A DNA stretch of 64,000 nt from Branchinecta lynchi (GCA_023053575.1 JAKZAP010000013.1:4164001-4228000); one strand, 5' to 3'; counted from the stretch's first letter, positions 49,691 through 61,927 are shown. Notes: a model not told the origin generated them from the letters alone. A program made the numbers and translations.

Positions 49691-50509
49691 ACACGCTCAC
49701 TGTGGTGCCAATTTTAAAATTTGCCCAGTGTGGCGCCAATTTTAAAATTTGCCCATGACAGCTCGGCGTGCTAACCATCTTAACTTGTAGGCACTATTTA
49801 TATTGCGAATGCGGAAGTAAGCTGAACTTTGATTGTCTCCAATTACACCAAACATATCGTTCTATATCTGAAAGAGAAGGCGCATCGCTAGCACCTACTT
49901 TTTCCAGTCGTTTTACTTCCGTTTTCCAGAAAGCTTATAAGGGGGAAGGAGATCGCCCAGAAATCATGTTAGTGGTAGGGCCTTGTGAATAATCTGTTGA
50001 ATTTCCGGAGAAGACAAGTGCTATTGGTCAAACGAGTATAGGAAGTTTAAAAGTATTCGAACGATTCTCCCTAGCTTGACCATCCCTTTGCGATGGTCAC
50101 AGTATTAAGTTACAATTTCCGTCTGGGTTTTTTAAATCTTCGTGATACAAAATCCTGACTGCTGTTCCGATATCTTGTAGCTGTGCACCAAGGGTCGTTC
50201 CCTGGGAACTAAGGAGCGGGTTGGTGGCAAACGTAGCTAATGCTGTTTCTAAATTATTTGTATTTATAAGATTCGTGAGCAACATCCTTAGATTAGGAGA
50301 CGGATTGTCCTAAGAATCCTGCTACTAGTTAGATCTGTGATACTGTTGATGTAGACTAAAATATTTTTTTTTAACAAATTAGTTCTAAAGTATTTTTGTA
50401 TCTGATTTCGAACACAAACAGCAAGGTGCTGCTGTACTGTTTTAATTCATTCGACTTTGTACAATAAATTTATCCTTTTTAACTGTGCTATAGATCGGTA
50501 GAATGTTAA
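49691..50509. other. Spacer with possible poly(A) signal of the protease gene
   Basis: A 28-bp tandem duplication (GCCAATTTTAAAATTTGCCC twice, 49698-49755). A 62-codon minus-strand frame (50285-50097) has a protein-like composition but no known match. The first AATAAA downstream of the protease stop is at 50463-50468, so the 3' UTR may run about 2.2 kb through three MITEs, unless a variant signal is used earlier. Confidence 0.35.
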
Positions 50510-51083
50510 GCTACACTGGAATGAAACTATCCTACGTCCAAATGGGCTCCGATTGAAACTATCCTACCTACAAATGCGCTCCGATTGAAACTATCCTACC
50601 TCCAAACGTGCTCCGATTGAAACTATCCTATGTCCAAAAATGGAAAAAATGGTTTAGTAGTCTATCTTGTGCGAAATTGTGTGCTGAATCCGAATTTGCA
50701 GTCAGAATTGGCACCACGCCGCTAGATGTTTTCCAAATCGTCTTTTTCTTTCTTTTCCTATGTTGCTGCAAAGTTGCTTTTATCACGCCGTGAAACTATT
50801 CTATGTCCTTATTTGGACTTGGGATTGTTTCAAGCAGTAGATTTTGATGAGCTGAAGGACATAAGATAGTTTGTTTGGAATTAAGATATTGCCATTCTAA
50901 AGTATAATAAAATAATGTTAAAAACTTCAAATAGCTCTCCTGAAAAGTAGCTGTTTTGGACATAGGATAGTTTCAGTCGGAGCACATTTGAAGGTAGGAT
51001 AGTTTCAATCGGAGCGCATTTGGAGGTAGGATAGTTTCAATCGGAGCGCATTTGGACGTAGGATAGTTTCATTCCAGTGTAGC
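50510..51083. mobile_element. Foldback element with tandem 32-bp repeats in both arms
   Basis: Ends GCTACACTGGAATGAAAC and GTTTCATTCCAGTGTAGC. Each arm contains four copies of a 32-bp unit (GAAACTATCCTACCTCCAAA and GCGCTCCGATT; starts 50523, 50555, 50586, 50618 in the left arm), in opposite orientation on the two sides. The loop is about 300 bp. No target duplication identified. Confidence 0.85.
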
Positions 51084-51120
51084 ATTATCAGTTTCAACGT
51101 ACTCCTCAGTAGTCTACAAA

Positions 51121-51410
51121 TTTTTTCTTGTCGAAAGCCCTGGGTATTCACTCGACCTGCACAAGTTCAACCGGCCCCATACAAAAGGTCAATCCAAGAA
51201 ACTCTCCAAATGCCACGCAATATTAAGAGTGTTACGAAACTTCTTTTCCGAAAGAGTGATACACGACTGGAATTCCCTTTCCGAATCCACAGTGTCAGCA
51301 ACTTCTCCCGAAGTTTTCAAGACGTCACTTGATAACGAGTGCCCATGTAAGGACTTGGAAATAGGCCCAGCCCAGACCAGTAACATATGTCAGCCATACG
51401 AATGAATGAA
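51121..51410 (+). pseudogene. LINE reverse transcriptase extreme C-terminus
   Basis: One plus-strand frame reads LHKFNRPHTKGQSKK, then RNFFSERVIHDWNSLSES and SPEVFKTSLDNEC before a stop at 51404. FFSERVIxxWNxLP followed by FKxxLD is the well-known C-terminal end of Jockey/CR1-type LINE polymerases. It runs into GAAT units. Confidence 0.8.
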
Positions 51411-52198
51411 TGGTTTACTTGCCCATCAAAGCCATCAGGTCATCATGCAACAAAACAAAACAAAAAGTGAACAATCTTACATGCGTATATACACACTAAC
51501 ACTCTTAATATTCTTAATTTACTCTTAATACTTTATTAACACTAAAAACACGGAGATCCATTGGTCCTTTAACCGTTCCGACGTGTGGATCGAGATAAAT
51601 AAAGATACTGTAATTTAAGGTATCTCATGGAGAAGAAGAGAGAGTTAACACCTATAACTTACTGCAGGAGTATTATGTCAAACAACCACACAAATAGCTG
51701 GGTTTCCTGCAACCGAAATCAGACTCCATTTTTCCAAAAATGGCTTTGACAGCCATTCATCAACAGACCCCCCCCCCCCTCACAAAAGTGAAACGCGGAC
51801 TTTAGTAACCCCTGTCACCAGCTAATAAAAGCTACCAGAAGCTAGTAACAAGTGCTCGAGCACTTGTATGAGTTGATTTGAGTTAAATTTCTCCCTTATA
51901 GCGTAGTACGTAACTCGTATCGCATAATTAGAATTGCAGTCAACAATTGAGCTCGAGAGTCTACAACCACAGTCATGTCCATCTTTGTGCTTTCAGTTTT
52001 GCTCTCTACAAGTACTCTAGATTTGTTTCATATGCTAATTAACTTTATTCAATTGTGCACTTCCTTTGGTATATCTTGCTCGAGCACACAATAGTGTCCG
52101 AGTCATACAATTTTTACGCCTTTCAAATTCACAGCTTCAACCCCAAAACACATTTTGTGTTAAAAAGAAGCGCAAACCCTCTATGCGCAATACTTCAG
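51411..52198. other. Unclassified intergenic sequence
   Basis: A short C run at about 51770. No gene or repeat recognised. Confidence 0.4.
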
Positions 52199-52571
52199 GC
52201 GTTTTCTCGCCGTTCCCCGAGGACTCCTAGGGGAATCGAAGGGAACGGCGAGAATAGAGGGAGTCACGCTTCCAAAATCGAATTTGTTCGAATAAGAAAT
52301 ATGCAGTTGACGAAATTACTCTGGATCCACTTTATCTTTGGTTTTGTTTATCCTGTTTTAATTAATTTTACATTGCACCAATACCAGCAAAAATTGATTC
52401 AACTCCGAATCTGAAAGGGAGTCCTTTTTGATGACGGGGATGATAACCGGAGCATTCCCCGCCAGTGGGGACTCGCGAGAATACGGGGAGTGAGTCCCCG
52501 CAAGTCCCCGGGACAAACAAAAACGCGGGGACTCCTCAAGTGGAGTCCTCGGGGAACGGCTAGAATACACC
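52199..52571. mobile_element. GGCGTATTCT MITE, copy 2
   Basis: Starts GGCGTTTTCTCGCCGTTCCC and ends GGGAACGGCTAGAATACACC. The body is shared with 14332-14666 (ATATGCAGTTGACGAAATTA, ATTTTACATTGCACCA, GAATCTGAAAGGGAGTCC). This copy is longer by GGGGACTC repeats near the right end. Confidence 0.75.
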
Positions 52572-53330
52572 TTTAGTAAAAGTAAAGAGGAAATAGTAAA
52601 ATAAAAGAAAATAGAGTACAACTGCTGACGGAAAACAACATATTTGTGTAGGCTCGCCTAGCTTAGTTAGTTGGTCTCGACCAGTCATACACAAATCCTT
52701 GGGGATGGTGCCCCAACGTCTAGGCATGCCTGGACGTATCGGCATGGCGCCAACATGTTGGGGCACCATGCTCTGGAGCATGGGCATGGTACCCCTGTGA
52801 AATTTGGTTAAACTGAGACTGGCTACATACCTAAATAGGCTTTGTCTTCCTGTCCTAGATCAAAAGATACCTGATTTAATACCTGATTAAGCTGTGATAT
52901 CATTCCAATATTATTTTGGATATCAAGCAGTGCTTCCACTCGGGCCGCTACCAAAATAAGTAGATTCCTCTTAAAAATAAGTATTTAGTAAGTAGAAGCT
53001 CTTATGGAATGAAGTAGAAAAATAAGTAGATTCATTCAAAAAAGCACAATGGCATTTTCGACGGGGAGCATGCGGAGTTAAAAAATGTACCGAATCTGTT
53101 AGAAATTTCGGGACAATTTTAGCTTTAGGCTAGATTATTTCAAATTCTCGAACCAGCTTTAAATTGTATCCAAACGGTAGAATATGAAAATTAAAATTTT
53201 TAGCAATACAAATAGCAAGGCAGCTGATAAGCTGCAAATAGCAAGGCAGCTGACACGCTGATTAGACAGCAACTGGGCATCGCTTTTACGAAGAACGCTT
53301 GGACAGTACAGGCCTATTGCTACGGCCGAT
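52572..53330. other. Unclassified intergenic sequence
   Basis: Contains a palindrome-rich stretch at 52690-52800 (GGTGCCCCAAC ... GTTGGGGCACC). Nothing else seen. Confidence 0.4.
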
Positions 53331-53334
53331 TCCA

Positions 53335-53710
53335 CTCTAAAAGCGAGGCTTCACCTTCCAGTCTTCTGGATTCCAGACAGCCGTTTTCGTCGGGACGGAT
53401 CTGGAAGGTGAAGCCAGGCCAAAAACGTCTGAGAGTCCGGGGTGTTGGACACCCCAGATTCCGGATGTCTGGAAGGTACCATAGAGGCAATCCATTCGAG
53501 AGACAGAACGAGTATGCAAGTGTAGGAAGGAAAGGGAAAGTGATTGACAGTTGTGACTGGGATGCAAGAGATATTTCAAATGCGAAGGAGACATCTAGGA
53601 AATGTTGAAAAATAGCAAAATTGGATGTCATCATTATCATGAAAATCTGGAAGGGTTGGCTTGACTATGCGGAAGCCCCGGACGTCTGGGAATCTGGAAG
53701 GTGAAGCCTG
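53335..53710. repeat. Foldback-like repeat with CTGGAAGGTGAAGCC words
   Basis: GAGGCTTCACCTTCCAG at the left and CTGGAAGGTGAAGCC at about 53400 and 53695 face each other; CCGGATGTCTGG and CCGGACGTCTGG recur. The antisense 106-codon frame is not supported. Confidence 0.55.
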
Positions 53711-54354
53711 GCTTTAACTACTAAATTCAACTGACCGCTGCAGGCGAAATTTTGAAATTCGCATTTTCTTCTCTGCAGAATTTTCAGAAACATTAACAAC
53801 GGAGAGGGTGAAACCCCAGCAGCAGCCTCTAGCATTCAGATCCGAAAATCCGACCTAAATTATGCCTCCTTCTACAAAACAAAGAATAAAGAAACGCGCC
53901 ACAGGCGATTTTTTTTAGACATTTTATCAGAGTAGGTAGTACTATATTTGCATCCCAGATGAAAGTAAGGTAAAGGAATACAATTAAAGATCTGTCCATA
54001 TGTCTTTAACGGGTGCTCCACTCGACCATATTCTCTCAATGGTTACAAAGCCAATTTTTGCTCAAGCAATTCCCTGCAGGATTTTTTTTTTGTTTTAATC
54101 AACCTACTTTTCTGCTACAAGAGCGAGAACTACGGACTAAACGAAAATTTCGAAAAAGGCCTCTTTTTTGCTAAAATGCAGAGATTTTGTTCACAGACTA
54201 AATGATGAGACAATAAGTAGGAGACCGGAAGAATAAGTAGGAAATAAGTAGGTAAGTAGATTCAAAATTTGGTAAGTAGAAAAGGCCAAAAATAAGTATT
54301 CTACTGCCAAAATAAGAAGAAGTGGAAGCACTGATATCAAGTGATGAAAAACAA
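53711..54354. other. Unclassified intergenic sequence
   Basis: AATAAGTAG words recur at 54210-54310; no gene seen. Confidence 0.4.
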
Positions 54355-55245
54355 GACCAAAGGTTTCGATGGGATCCCAAAAATCTAATATTTGATCCAG
54401 ACAATTGCGAACGAACTACCATACTTGTCCAGAAAAAAAAAGTTCAGAAACGAATTCAGCGTATCTCCTTATCCGTATAAAGAACGTTTAATCAACTTCA
54501 AGTAAAACTTTAACTTATAAAAAAAAAATCCGGTTGCGATTCCAAACGAACCAGGTAAAAAAAAAGATTGTCATCGTGTTTTCTTACTCCTAAATTTGTC
54601 ATCTAATCAACTTCGAATAACACTTTTGCTTTTAACAAATTTTCCGGCTTGGCCTGATTCGGGCCGAACAAGTTGTCCTGATAGAAAATACTGTTCCCAT
54701 AAGGGTTCAGCATGTCTTCTTAACCCTTAATCGAACATCTAATCAACTTAAAACAAAACTTTTACTTTGAACAAACTTTCTGGTTTTGGCCGAATTCCGG
54801 GCGAACTACTTGCCCGGCGAGAAAACGGTTTTCACCATCTTGTTCAGCACGTCTTCTTATCCAGAAATCGAACATCTAATCAACTTCAAATGAAACTTTT
54901 ACTTTTAACAGACTTTCCGGTTTTGGCTGGCCGGGCTAACTACTTGTCCGATGACAAAATGGTTTTCACCATCGTGTTCAGCATGTCTTTTTACCCCATA
55001 ATCGACTATCACATTAGCTATATAAAAATATTTCATCTGCCCTTTAAATTAAACCCCCTCCCCCACCCCTAAATGTAGGGCTACAGAGCCCATCTTACTC
55101 TTGACCCAAACAATCCTCACACCAAGTTTCATTAAATATCTCATTCCCTTCGCGAGTTATAGTGCTTACAGACGGACGGACAGACGGACAACTTTTGTGA
55201 TGTCATAGGTATCCCTCCACTTACGTTTTGGGATTCCAAAAAGCA
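54355..55245 (-). repeat. GGGATCCC family repeat, copy 4 (longest array)
   Basis: Starts TTTCGATGGGATCCCAAAAA and ends TTACGTTTTGGGATTCC. Tandem units begin near 54486, 54602, 54736 and 54872, each with TCTAATCAACTTC, a CTTTCCGGTTTTGGC-like core and TTCACCATCGTGTTCAGC. The CAGACGGACGGACAGACGG tract lies near 55170. Confidence 0.72.
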
Positions 55246-55605
55246 AGTTCGCTATACGGATGTCATCTATTGTATGACTTGAAACCTATAATTTCAAACA
55301 CTAGAGTTTTTCCGGATTAAACAGGATAGAAAAGACTTGCCCGGCCCCTGCGGATATGGAAGAGCTCTACTCCTATTGGCATAAGGGTGAAGCATTTGTA
55401 TTGAAGAAAAGACGGAACCGCTTCGAAGATACAAACAAAAAGTGTACGAGCGAAGAAAAAAATATTGTAAGAATGCGCATATCTGGCTTATATCGATATA
55501 ACTTTTCAAGTTTAAAAAAAACAAAAAAACTGAGCAACCTTTATCGACCACAAAAAATTTCTCTGGATGAAAGAAACGCAGGCGGAACGCTGGCGAAACG
55601 AGAAG

Positions 55606-58600
55606 GGCATTGTCTAGGGAACCGGGAGTCGTACTTTATGTTCTACGGGCTACGGAACCGGTAGTTCTCACGGAAACCAAACCATATGAGCTGCGATTCC
55701 GGGATCTGACGTCATTGACTAACGGAAACTTGTATGTGCTGGCTCCCGTTCCGGTAGTAATTGGAAATAGCTCACGGAAACTTCATCGCACCAGCTTCTC
55801 GTCCGGTAGCCTCACGGAATTGTGTACTCAGAAGCTAGGGAGCCGGTAGTTGATACCGGAAACTGTATAATTGGAGCTTCTGTTCCGGTAGTGTCTACGT
55901 GGAATATAATACTTACGGAATAGTTTGGATGAGAGCTAGGATGCCGGGATTTTCACCGACTTAGAGAAAATAACATGGGAAAAAATTCACTACCGGAACC
56001 CATATATTAAGAGCTAAGGTACCGGTAGCAACTACTATTTGCTTAAAAATGACCAGCTCACGGACACAGATGGCTATGGGCTAGGGTTCCGGTAGTGACG
56101 AAAAAAAAAATTGAACTCACGAATCCATGTCAGTGCAGACTAGGAAACCGGAAGCAAACTTTTTTAACTAACGGAACCCAACTTCTGCGGGCTGGGGTTC
56201 CGCGAGGGCCAAAAAAAAAATAAGATTTTGATCTTGATTCAGTGAGGTGTACCGGACCCAAAGTCCATTTTGACACGCGTCCGTGAGTTTGTAATTTTAA
56301 TTTTTGGCACTACCGGAACCCCAGCCCGCAGGAGCTGGGTTCCGTGGGTCAAAAATATTCACTTCCGGTTTCCTAGTCTACACTGACATGGGTCCGTGAG
56401 TTCAATTTTTTTTATTTTCGTCACTACCGGAACCCTAGCCCATAGTCACCTGTGTCCGTGAGCTGGTCATTTTCAAGCAAATAGTAGTTGCTGCCGGTAC
56501 CTTAGCTCTTAATATATGGGTTCCGGTAGTGAATTTTTTCCCATGTTATTTTCTCTAACTGTGCGTTCACACAGAGGAGTCGGGTGCGGAACTACATTTT
56601 CGCTGTAGTTTTGTAGCAGCTACAAAATCGCAACAAGGTTCCCACACGACGATTGGGTTCAGCTACAAAAGGTGGCAAATAATTCAAAATAACAAAATGC
56701 GGGTTTTACTCATTAGTCTGGGACCGAAGACGGCACGATGATAAAAATATCAAAACTACATTCTCAATCTGGGGTAACGGTTCTGACGATGGATTGCGGG
56801 TCTCCTGAGTCCGGGGTGGATAGTTGAATCAAGCAAGGGCCAAAGAAGTCATGAAGTTGACCATCTACAAATGTTATCTTTAACTCTTCAGGTGCGTTAG
56901 ATTCACCAACTGTCATCCACCTACTTTATCCTAAAATGTGAATAGTCGTTTTCTTCACGGAAAATGACCGTCATTCTCAACGGAAATTTCATTTTTCGTC
57001 GAACAAATCGAAGGACAACAGACCAACGATTTTCATCATCGCTACAACTTCGACGGAAATAATAGAACGAAAAAATTTGTAACTACGACTACAGCTTTAA
57101 ATAAAACAACAACAGCGCAACGTCGTATTTGAATAAAACGGCACCTACGGCTGGTCGTCAACAAGAATAGATAACTGTTGATGAATCGAACTCGGCTTTG
57201 GCATTCCTGTTTGTATTGTTAGCCTACTACTACCAGCTAACCTACTACGCTGATTCCGATTCTGACTTGCAAATATCCTTCTAAACACAAAGGGAAAAGC
57301 CCGTGAATCTTGAACAAACATACATGATTTTTTTTTTCCGAATGCACTTATGCAACTTATGCAGAGAAATCAGCCTAGTAGTTAATGTTTGTAGAAATAA
57401 GAAAAAGGTACACTCCTTCGGGGTTTCGAAAACTAAGCAAAGGGTCATGTTTACTCATAAACTTGGAACAAAAACAGTATAAATAACTTGAATGCTTAAT
57501 TCCACAGCAATCCCTTGCAGTAGTCGAACATGTGACTGTCTTTTGTTCGATGTTGCAAAAGCTCTATTCCAATACCCATCTTAGTCCATCCATAGGTTCA
57601 ATAAAGAGGCCTAAGCTTGCACCCAAACTGAAAGCTGTAAAAGGTAAGCACCACTGAAAAATCAAAAGCTGCATCAGCTAATTGCAGCCACTTCAGCTCC
57701 CATTCAGTATACTTATATATTTGTCACTGTTCCTGTTGCCTTTTACTAGACGATGCGGTTGAAACTCTATTAACCGTTTGTGATCTAAATCCAGTAAATT
57801 CTGTTCATCAGATACCCTTAATTCAAACAGACCATCAGCACTAAAGTTGTCTGTACCTTCAGGGTCCGAGTTCATTTTCTTATCCGTCTTCTCAGTAATT
57901 TCACTCTCAAAAGATAAAGCATGACCCTGTATCATCACTGACAACTCAGAAATAATTTCCACACTGCTGACAAATTTCATCAGTACTTGCTGTAAACTGG
58001 AAGCAAGTGGCCATCAACTGACTATTCATTAAATTTTAGATACTTATGCTACCACATTCTGCTTAAACAGAACAAAAAACTTCTCATTGATTTTGAACAC
58101 AGACAATTTCAATCTGGTTCAGTTTCAATGTTCCTCAAATGGACTGTTCTTGCATCTAAAATCTCTTCTTCCAGTGGTTCAGCTTGAGAAGCTTCTTGAT
58201 AAACAAAGCATGATGTTTGGCCTCCTCACGCCAAAGAAAATCCTGCTGTTGTCATTGTAGTCATTAAATAGGCTAGTTCCCGTTAGTGCCAATCACTTCT
58301 TATCTAAGAAACATCACTGAGCTTTTCCAGGACTGTAGCCTCTGATGAAGGAAGAATATCTAGTGTTTGGCAGAAATTGCAAAGTGTTGAGTAAGTTTCT
58401 CCTTTCTGACCATCTGCAAACCAGAGCTGCTCCGTGGCTAGTTGATCCCGTACAACATTCTGTAATGAAAATAATATTTAAATCAGTAGCAACCACATTA
58501 TTAGTTGATATATTATCAAAAAACTTTGTTAGCACGAAGGAATTTTACTTTTAATAAAGTTTAAATTAATTATAACTGATGTTTAACGTATATTTACTTT

Positions 58601-60244
58601 AACTGGTGTAGTCAGTGGCAAACAAATGCAGTTGAAACTTCTAACAAAAACAAAATAATGAACACCAAAGGGGACACAAGCAGGTTAGCCTATGAGAATG
58701 AATTAGTTTGCCGGCAACACATCACTGCTCAGCTATGTGGCATAGCCTACCAACGCCTGACATGTCTGTATACAACCTTCAGTAATTTATCGTATACAAA
58801 TAATGCTTTATCAATAAACTGATTAACAGTTAGACTAAAAACAAACACAAATAGCAGCAAGAATAATCTAACTACATCCCAAGGTCTTTGTTTTTTATTT
58901 CGGCCTAAATTCAGCTTATAGTCAACGTTGTTTGGTTTTCTTCTGCAGGAGGGGTTATCCATCCTCGAGTTTTATGACCTCGAACTTGACCTGAAAACCT
59001 TACAAGGAAACTTCTCTACAGTTTTCTTCTTTTCTTCTTGACAGTTAGGACTTGACTGAAATTTCCTTCAATCCTTTTTAGGCCAGGTTCGAGGTTTTGT
59101 AAGTTCGAGGTTGGATACCCCTCCTACAATTAGTTTTTCTGATAAAAATAAAAAAAATAGTGTACCCCTAACGTTGACCTAGAATCTAGTTGAGCTGTTG
59201 ACCCTTTGATTTAGGGTAAACAATTGACAGGAAATTTGCACAGAAAGTTGTAAATTCAAAAAAATGCTTAGGCTACAAGTTTCACAGCAGGTTAGCTGCA
59301 GAGCTGGAAAATAAAAAAGGAAAAGGTGAACAGAGGACACCAGGCACCAGGCAGCCTATGTAGGATCAGTCACGCGCACATAATCGATTTTAGAACAGGA
59401 GCTCACACATGACATGGCTCATACCTATACGCATCCCTGTTGTAACCATACCCAAGCTAAGATGCTCCAAAATGACAAAATACATAATAAGCCAGCTCTA
59501 AAGATGAATGATTAGCAGTCAACTTTCAGTATTTAGTACTATGCCATTCTAGCCTGGCTGTTGGTCTCAAAGTGATCTTACCTTCCTTCCATCCCCAACT
59601 TTCTCCTATGCTTTCAGGTAATTTAGGACCAGATGCCTCTGCTTGTGTTTCTTACTGTTCCTTCCATGTATAACTGGCTGAAATTTGACAGCTAACATGA
59701 TTTTTCCAAAAATTAAATCAACTTTCCAAGATATTTGTGGCGCGATTTTGTAGCTGTAGTTGAAATAATCCAACTACAGCGATTCTCCGAAATATCGCAG
59801 CGAATTTGTAGCTTTGTGGCGCGAAATTTGTGGTCGACGAATAATCGGGCTATTCTGCGAATATTCGCGTCAGTGGGAACGCACAGTAAGTCGGTGAAAA
59901 TCCCGGCACCCTAGCTCTCATCCAAACTATTCCGTAAGTTTTATATTCCACGTAGACACTACCGGAACAGAAGCTCCAATTATACAGTTTCCGGTATCAA
60001 CTACCGGCTCCCTAGCTTCTGAGTACTCAATTCCGTGAGGCTACCGGACGAGAAGCTGGTGCGATGAAGTTTCCGTGAGCTATTTCCAATTACTACCGGA
60101 ACGGGAGCCAGCACATACAAGTTTCCGTTAGTTAATGACGTCAGATCCCGGAATCGCAGCTCATATGGTTTGGTTTCCGTGAGAACTACCGGTTCCGTAG
60201 CCCGTAGGACATAAAGTACGACTCCCGGTTCCCTAGACAGTGCC
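55606..60244. mobile_element. Mutator-like foldback element, copy 2, carrying an insertion
   Basis: Ends GGCATTGTCTAGGGAACC and GGTTCCCTAGACAGTGCC, flanked by an exact 10-bp duplication AAACGAGAAG (55596-55605, 60245-60254). The arms match 13327-14278. Without the 3.3-kb insertion at 56559-59886 the element is about 1.3 kb and nearly a perfect palindrome around 56220-56290, with an inner pair of CTACCGGAACCC segments that copy 1 lacks. Confidence 0.88.
56559..59886 (-). mobile_element. 3.3-kb TAA-flanked insertion with exon-like minus-strand segments
   Basis: Ends CTGTGCGTTCACAC and GTGGGAACGCACAG are 14-bp inverted repeats, flanked by TAA (56556-56558, 59887-59889). The empty site CTCTAAGTC is seen in the sister copy near 13925. 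Subterminal TTTTGTAGCTGTAGTT-type inverted repeats occur on both sides. Minus-strand protein-like segments follow acceptor-like sites: RDQLATEQLWFADGQKGE (about 58460-58310), EEAKHHALFIKKLLKLNHWK (58249-58156) and LQQVLMKFVSSVEIISELSV with 90 further codons (about 58000-57693). No DDE transposase motif was recognised. PIF/Harbinger-like by target site and ends; cargo unidentified. Confidence 0.6.
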
Positions 60245-61332
60245 AAACGAGAAGACGTCTGCATCTACTCTTTTGCATCTGTAACCTCGCGCTCTCGTCA
60301 GATAGACTAAAAGTTTCAATGTGGCGCGGATAATTTGAATAAATGCCCAGTACAATAAACAATTCTTAAAGGTAAGGTCGTAAGGCCCCTGTTGGCGGGG
60401 ACTACTTTAATCCCTTGGATTGGATTGGACAGATCTTAAACCCTAGTTGAGTTAATTGATTAAAGCGAAAAGAAAAAGTCATAAGGCCCCTGTTGGCAAG
60501 GACAACTCTAATCCCTTGGATTGGTGGATTGGAACCAATTGGAACAGCTCTAAAAGGGTCCCAGCCTTTAAACCAAGCATGAAACCAAGTGTTTAAGAAT
60601 TTGAAGAAGAAACTCTTCTTCGGTAAGTTTTACAATCTGCCTACTAACCTGCTTTTTTAGAGAGAAAGAGATTACTTGCATATGCCCAGACCCCAGTTAA
60701 AGGGGTCCAGAGACATCAGGGTGGCTTTATTTCTGCCTTTCTAAGCAGGGCGAAAGCATCATGTTAATGATTTGTGGCAAATTTCTTGATGTAGGCCTCT
60801 CGGTCTACGGCAGACCAGCCGCAGACCCCTTATTTTGGGAATCACAGTGCCAAACCCTGAGTAAAAACTTGGATTTGGCCTGGATTTGGCACACCCTGTC
60901 TATATATGCCAATAGCTATGTCTAATTTAAGACTGAATAGTGTGAGCCGAAAAGCAGAGGTGTTACTTACAAAAATGTTGGGGGAGAGAGGGCAAGTTTT
61001 TACCGACTGTCTGGTCATTCTTACGGACTGTTTTTGCAGAAAATACTACTGTTTTTGCGAAACCAACTGTTCTGAAAAAAAGTCCACTGTTTCCAAGAAA
61101 CAAATCAACTGTTTTTAAGAAAAATTGTTGTGCTTCGTGCCAACTCAGTTATTTTTGCCGACTGGTGGACAAAATTGTGGAGAGTCCCCCCCCCCTTTAT
61201 GTGTTGCCCCTGCTGAAAAAACTGGGCCGCTGGGTACCTGCAGTCTGCCTGTGGTTTCCCTGACCCTGACTTAACCTGCTATAAAGTAATTCTGATTGGT
61301 TGATTTCTGCACTCCACTCAAATCATTCAAAA
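60245..61332. other. Intergenic sequence with a diverged tandem duplication
   Basis: GTAAGGCCCCTGTTGGCGGGG with TAATCCCTTGGATTGG (60370-60425) recurs at 60480-60535, period about 109 bp. CTGTTTTTGC words cluster at 61030-61120. No gene recognised. Confidence 0.5.
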
Positions 61333-61535
61333 GTTGCATTTTTGCTGTACGATCATAGTGTTACCACAGTAACTGCATCTGCAAATAGATATAAGATACC
61401 ACCTTATAAGAATATAAGATACCACTGTTTCTGGCCAGATACCATGGTAACTGCAAAAATGCCTTTTGACTATGGTATCAGATACCACACTAATTGTAAA
61501 GGTATCAGATTCGGTCGAATCTGCAAAAAGGCAAC
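61333..61535. mobile_element. Short GATACC foldback MITE, copy 3
   Basis: Starts AGTTGCATTTTTGC and ends CTGCAAAAAGGCAAC/TA. The interior holds TAAGATACCACC, AGATACCATGGTAACTGC and GGTATCAGATACCAC words related to 7796-8158 and 39446-39807. Confidence 0.6.
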
Positions 61536-61927
61536 TACTATTTGTTGGGTTAAGATAACCAACATTTGGCAGGCAGTAGCCTATACAGCATTAGGCAGAG
61601 AAGTGCCAAAGTTGTGGGTTTGCTAGTCAAGAGTAAAAACTAAAAAATTGGGGAGCAACCATAATGATGGTTGGTTTAAGGACATTGAAAAGGTAATTCA
61701 ACCAATGGCCATGAAATGCCTGATTGGCAGTTTCATGGCCGTTGTCCCATTAGTACTGGTAGAGTAGGGTGATATGTTCTTAGCTCGAAATATGACTCTT
61801 TTTACTTAGACTTGTTTTGGTTCATTTTGGTTCATATATTTCACACAGGATACCTTAAAAGCTTGAAATAAAGCATCTTATGTATCAGCAACAAACATAT
61901 GCCAGTGAGTGTTCAAGGTCTTGACAA

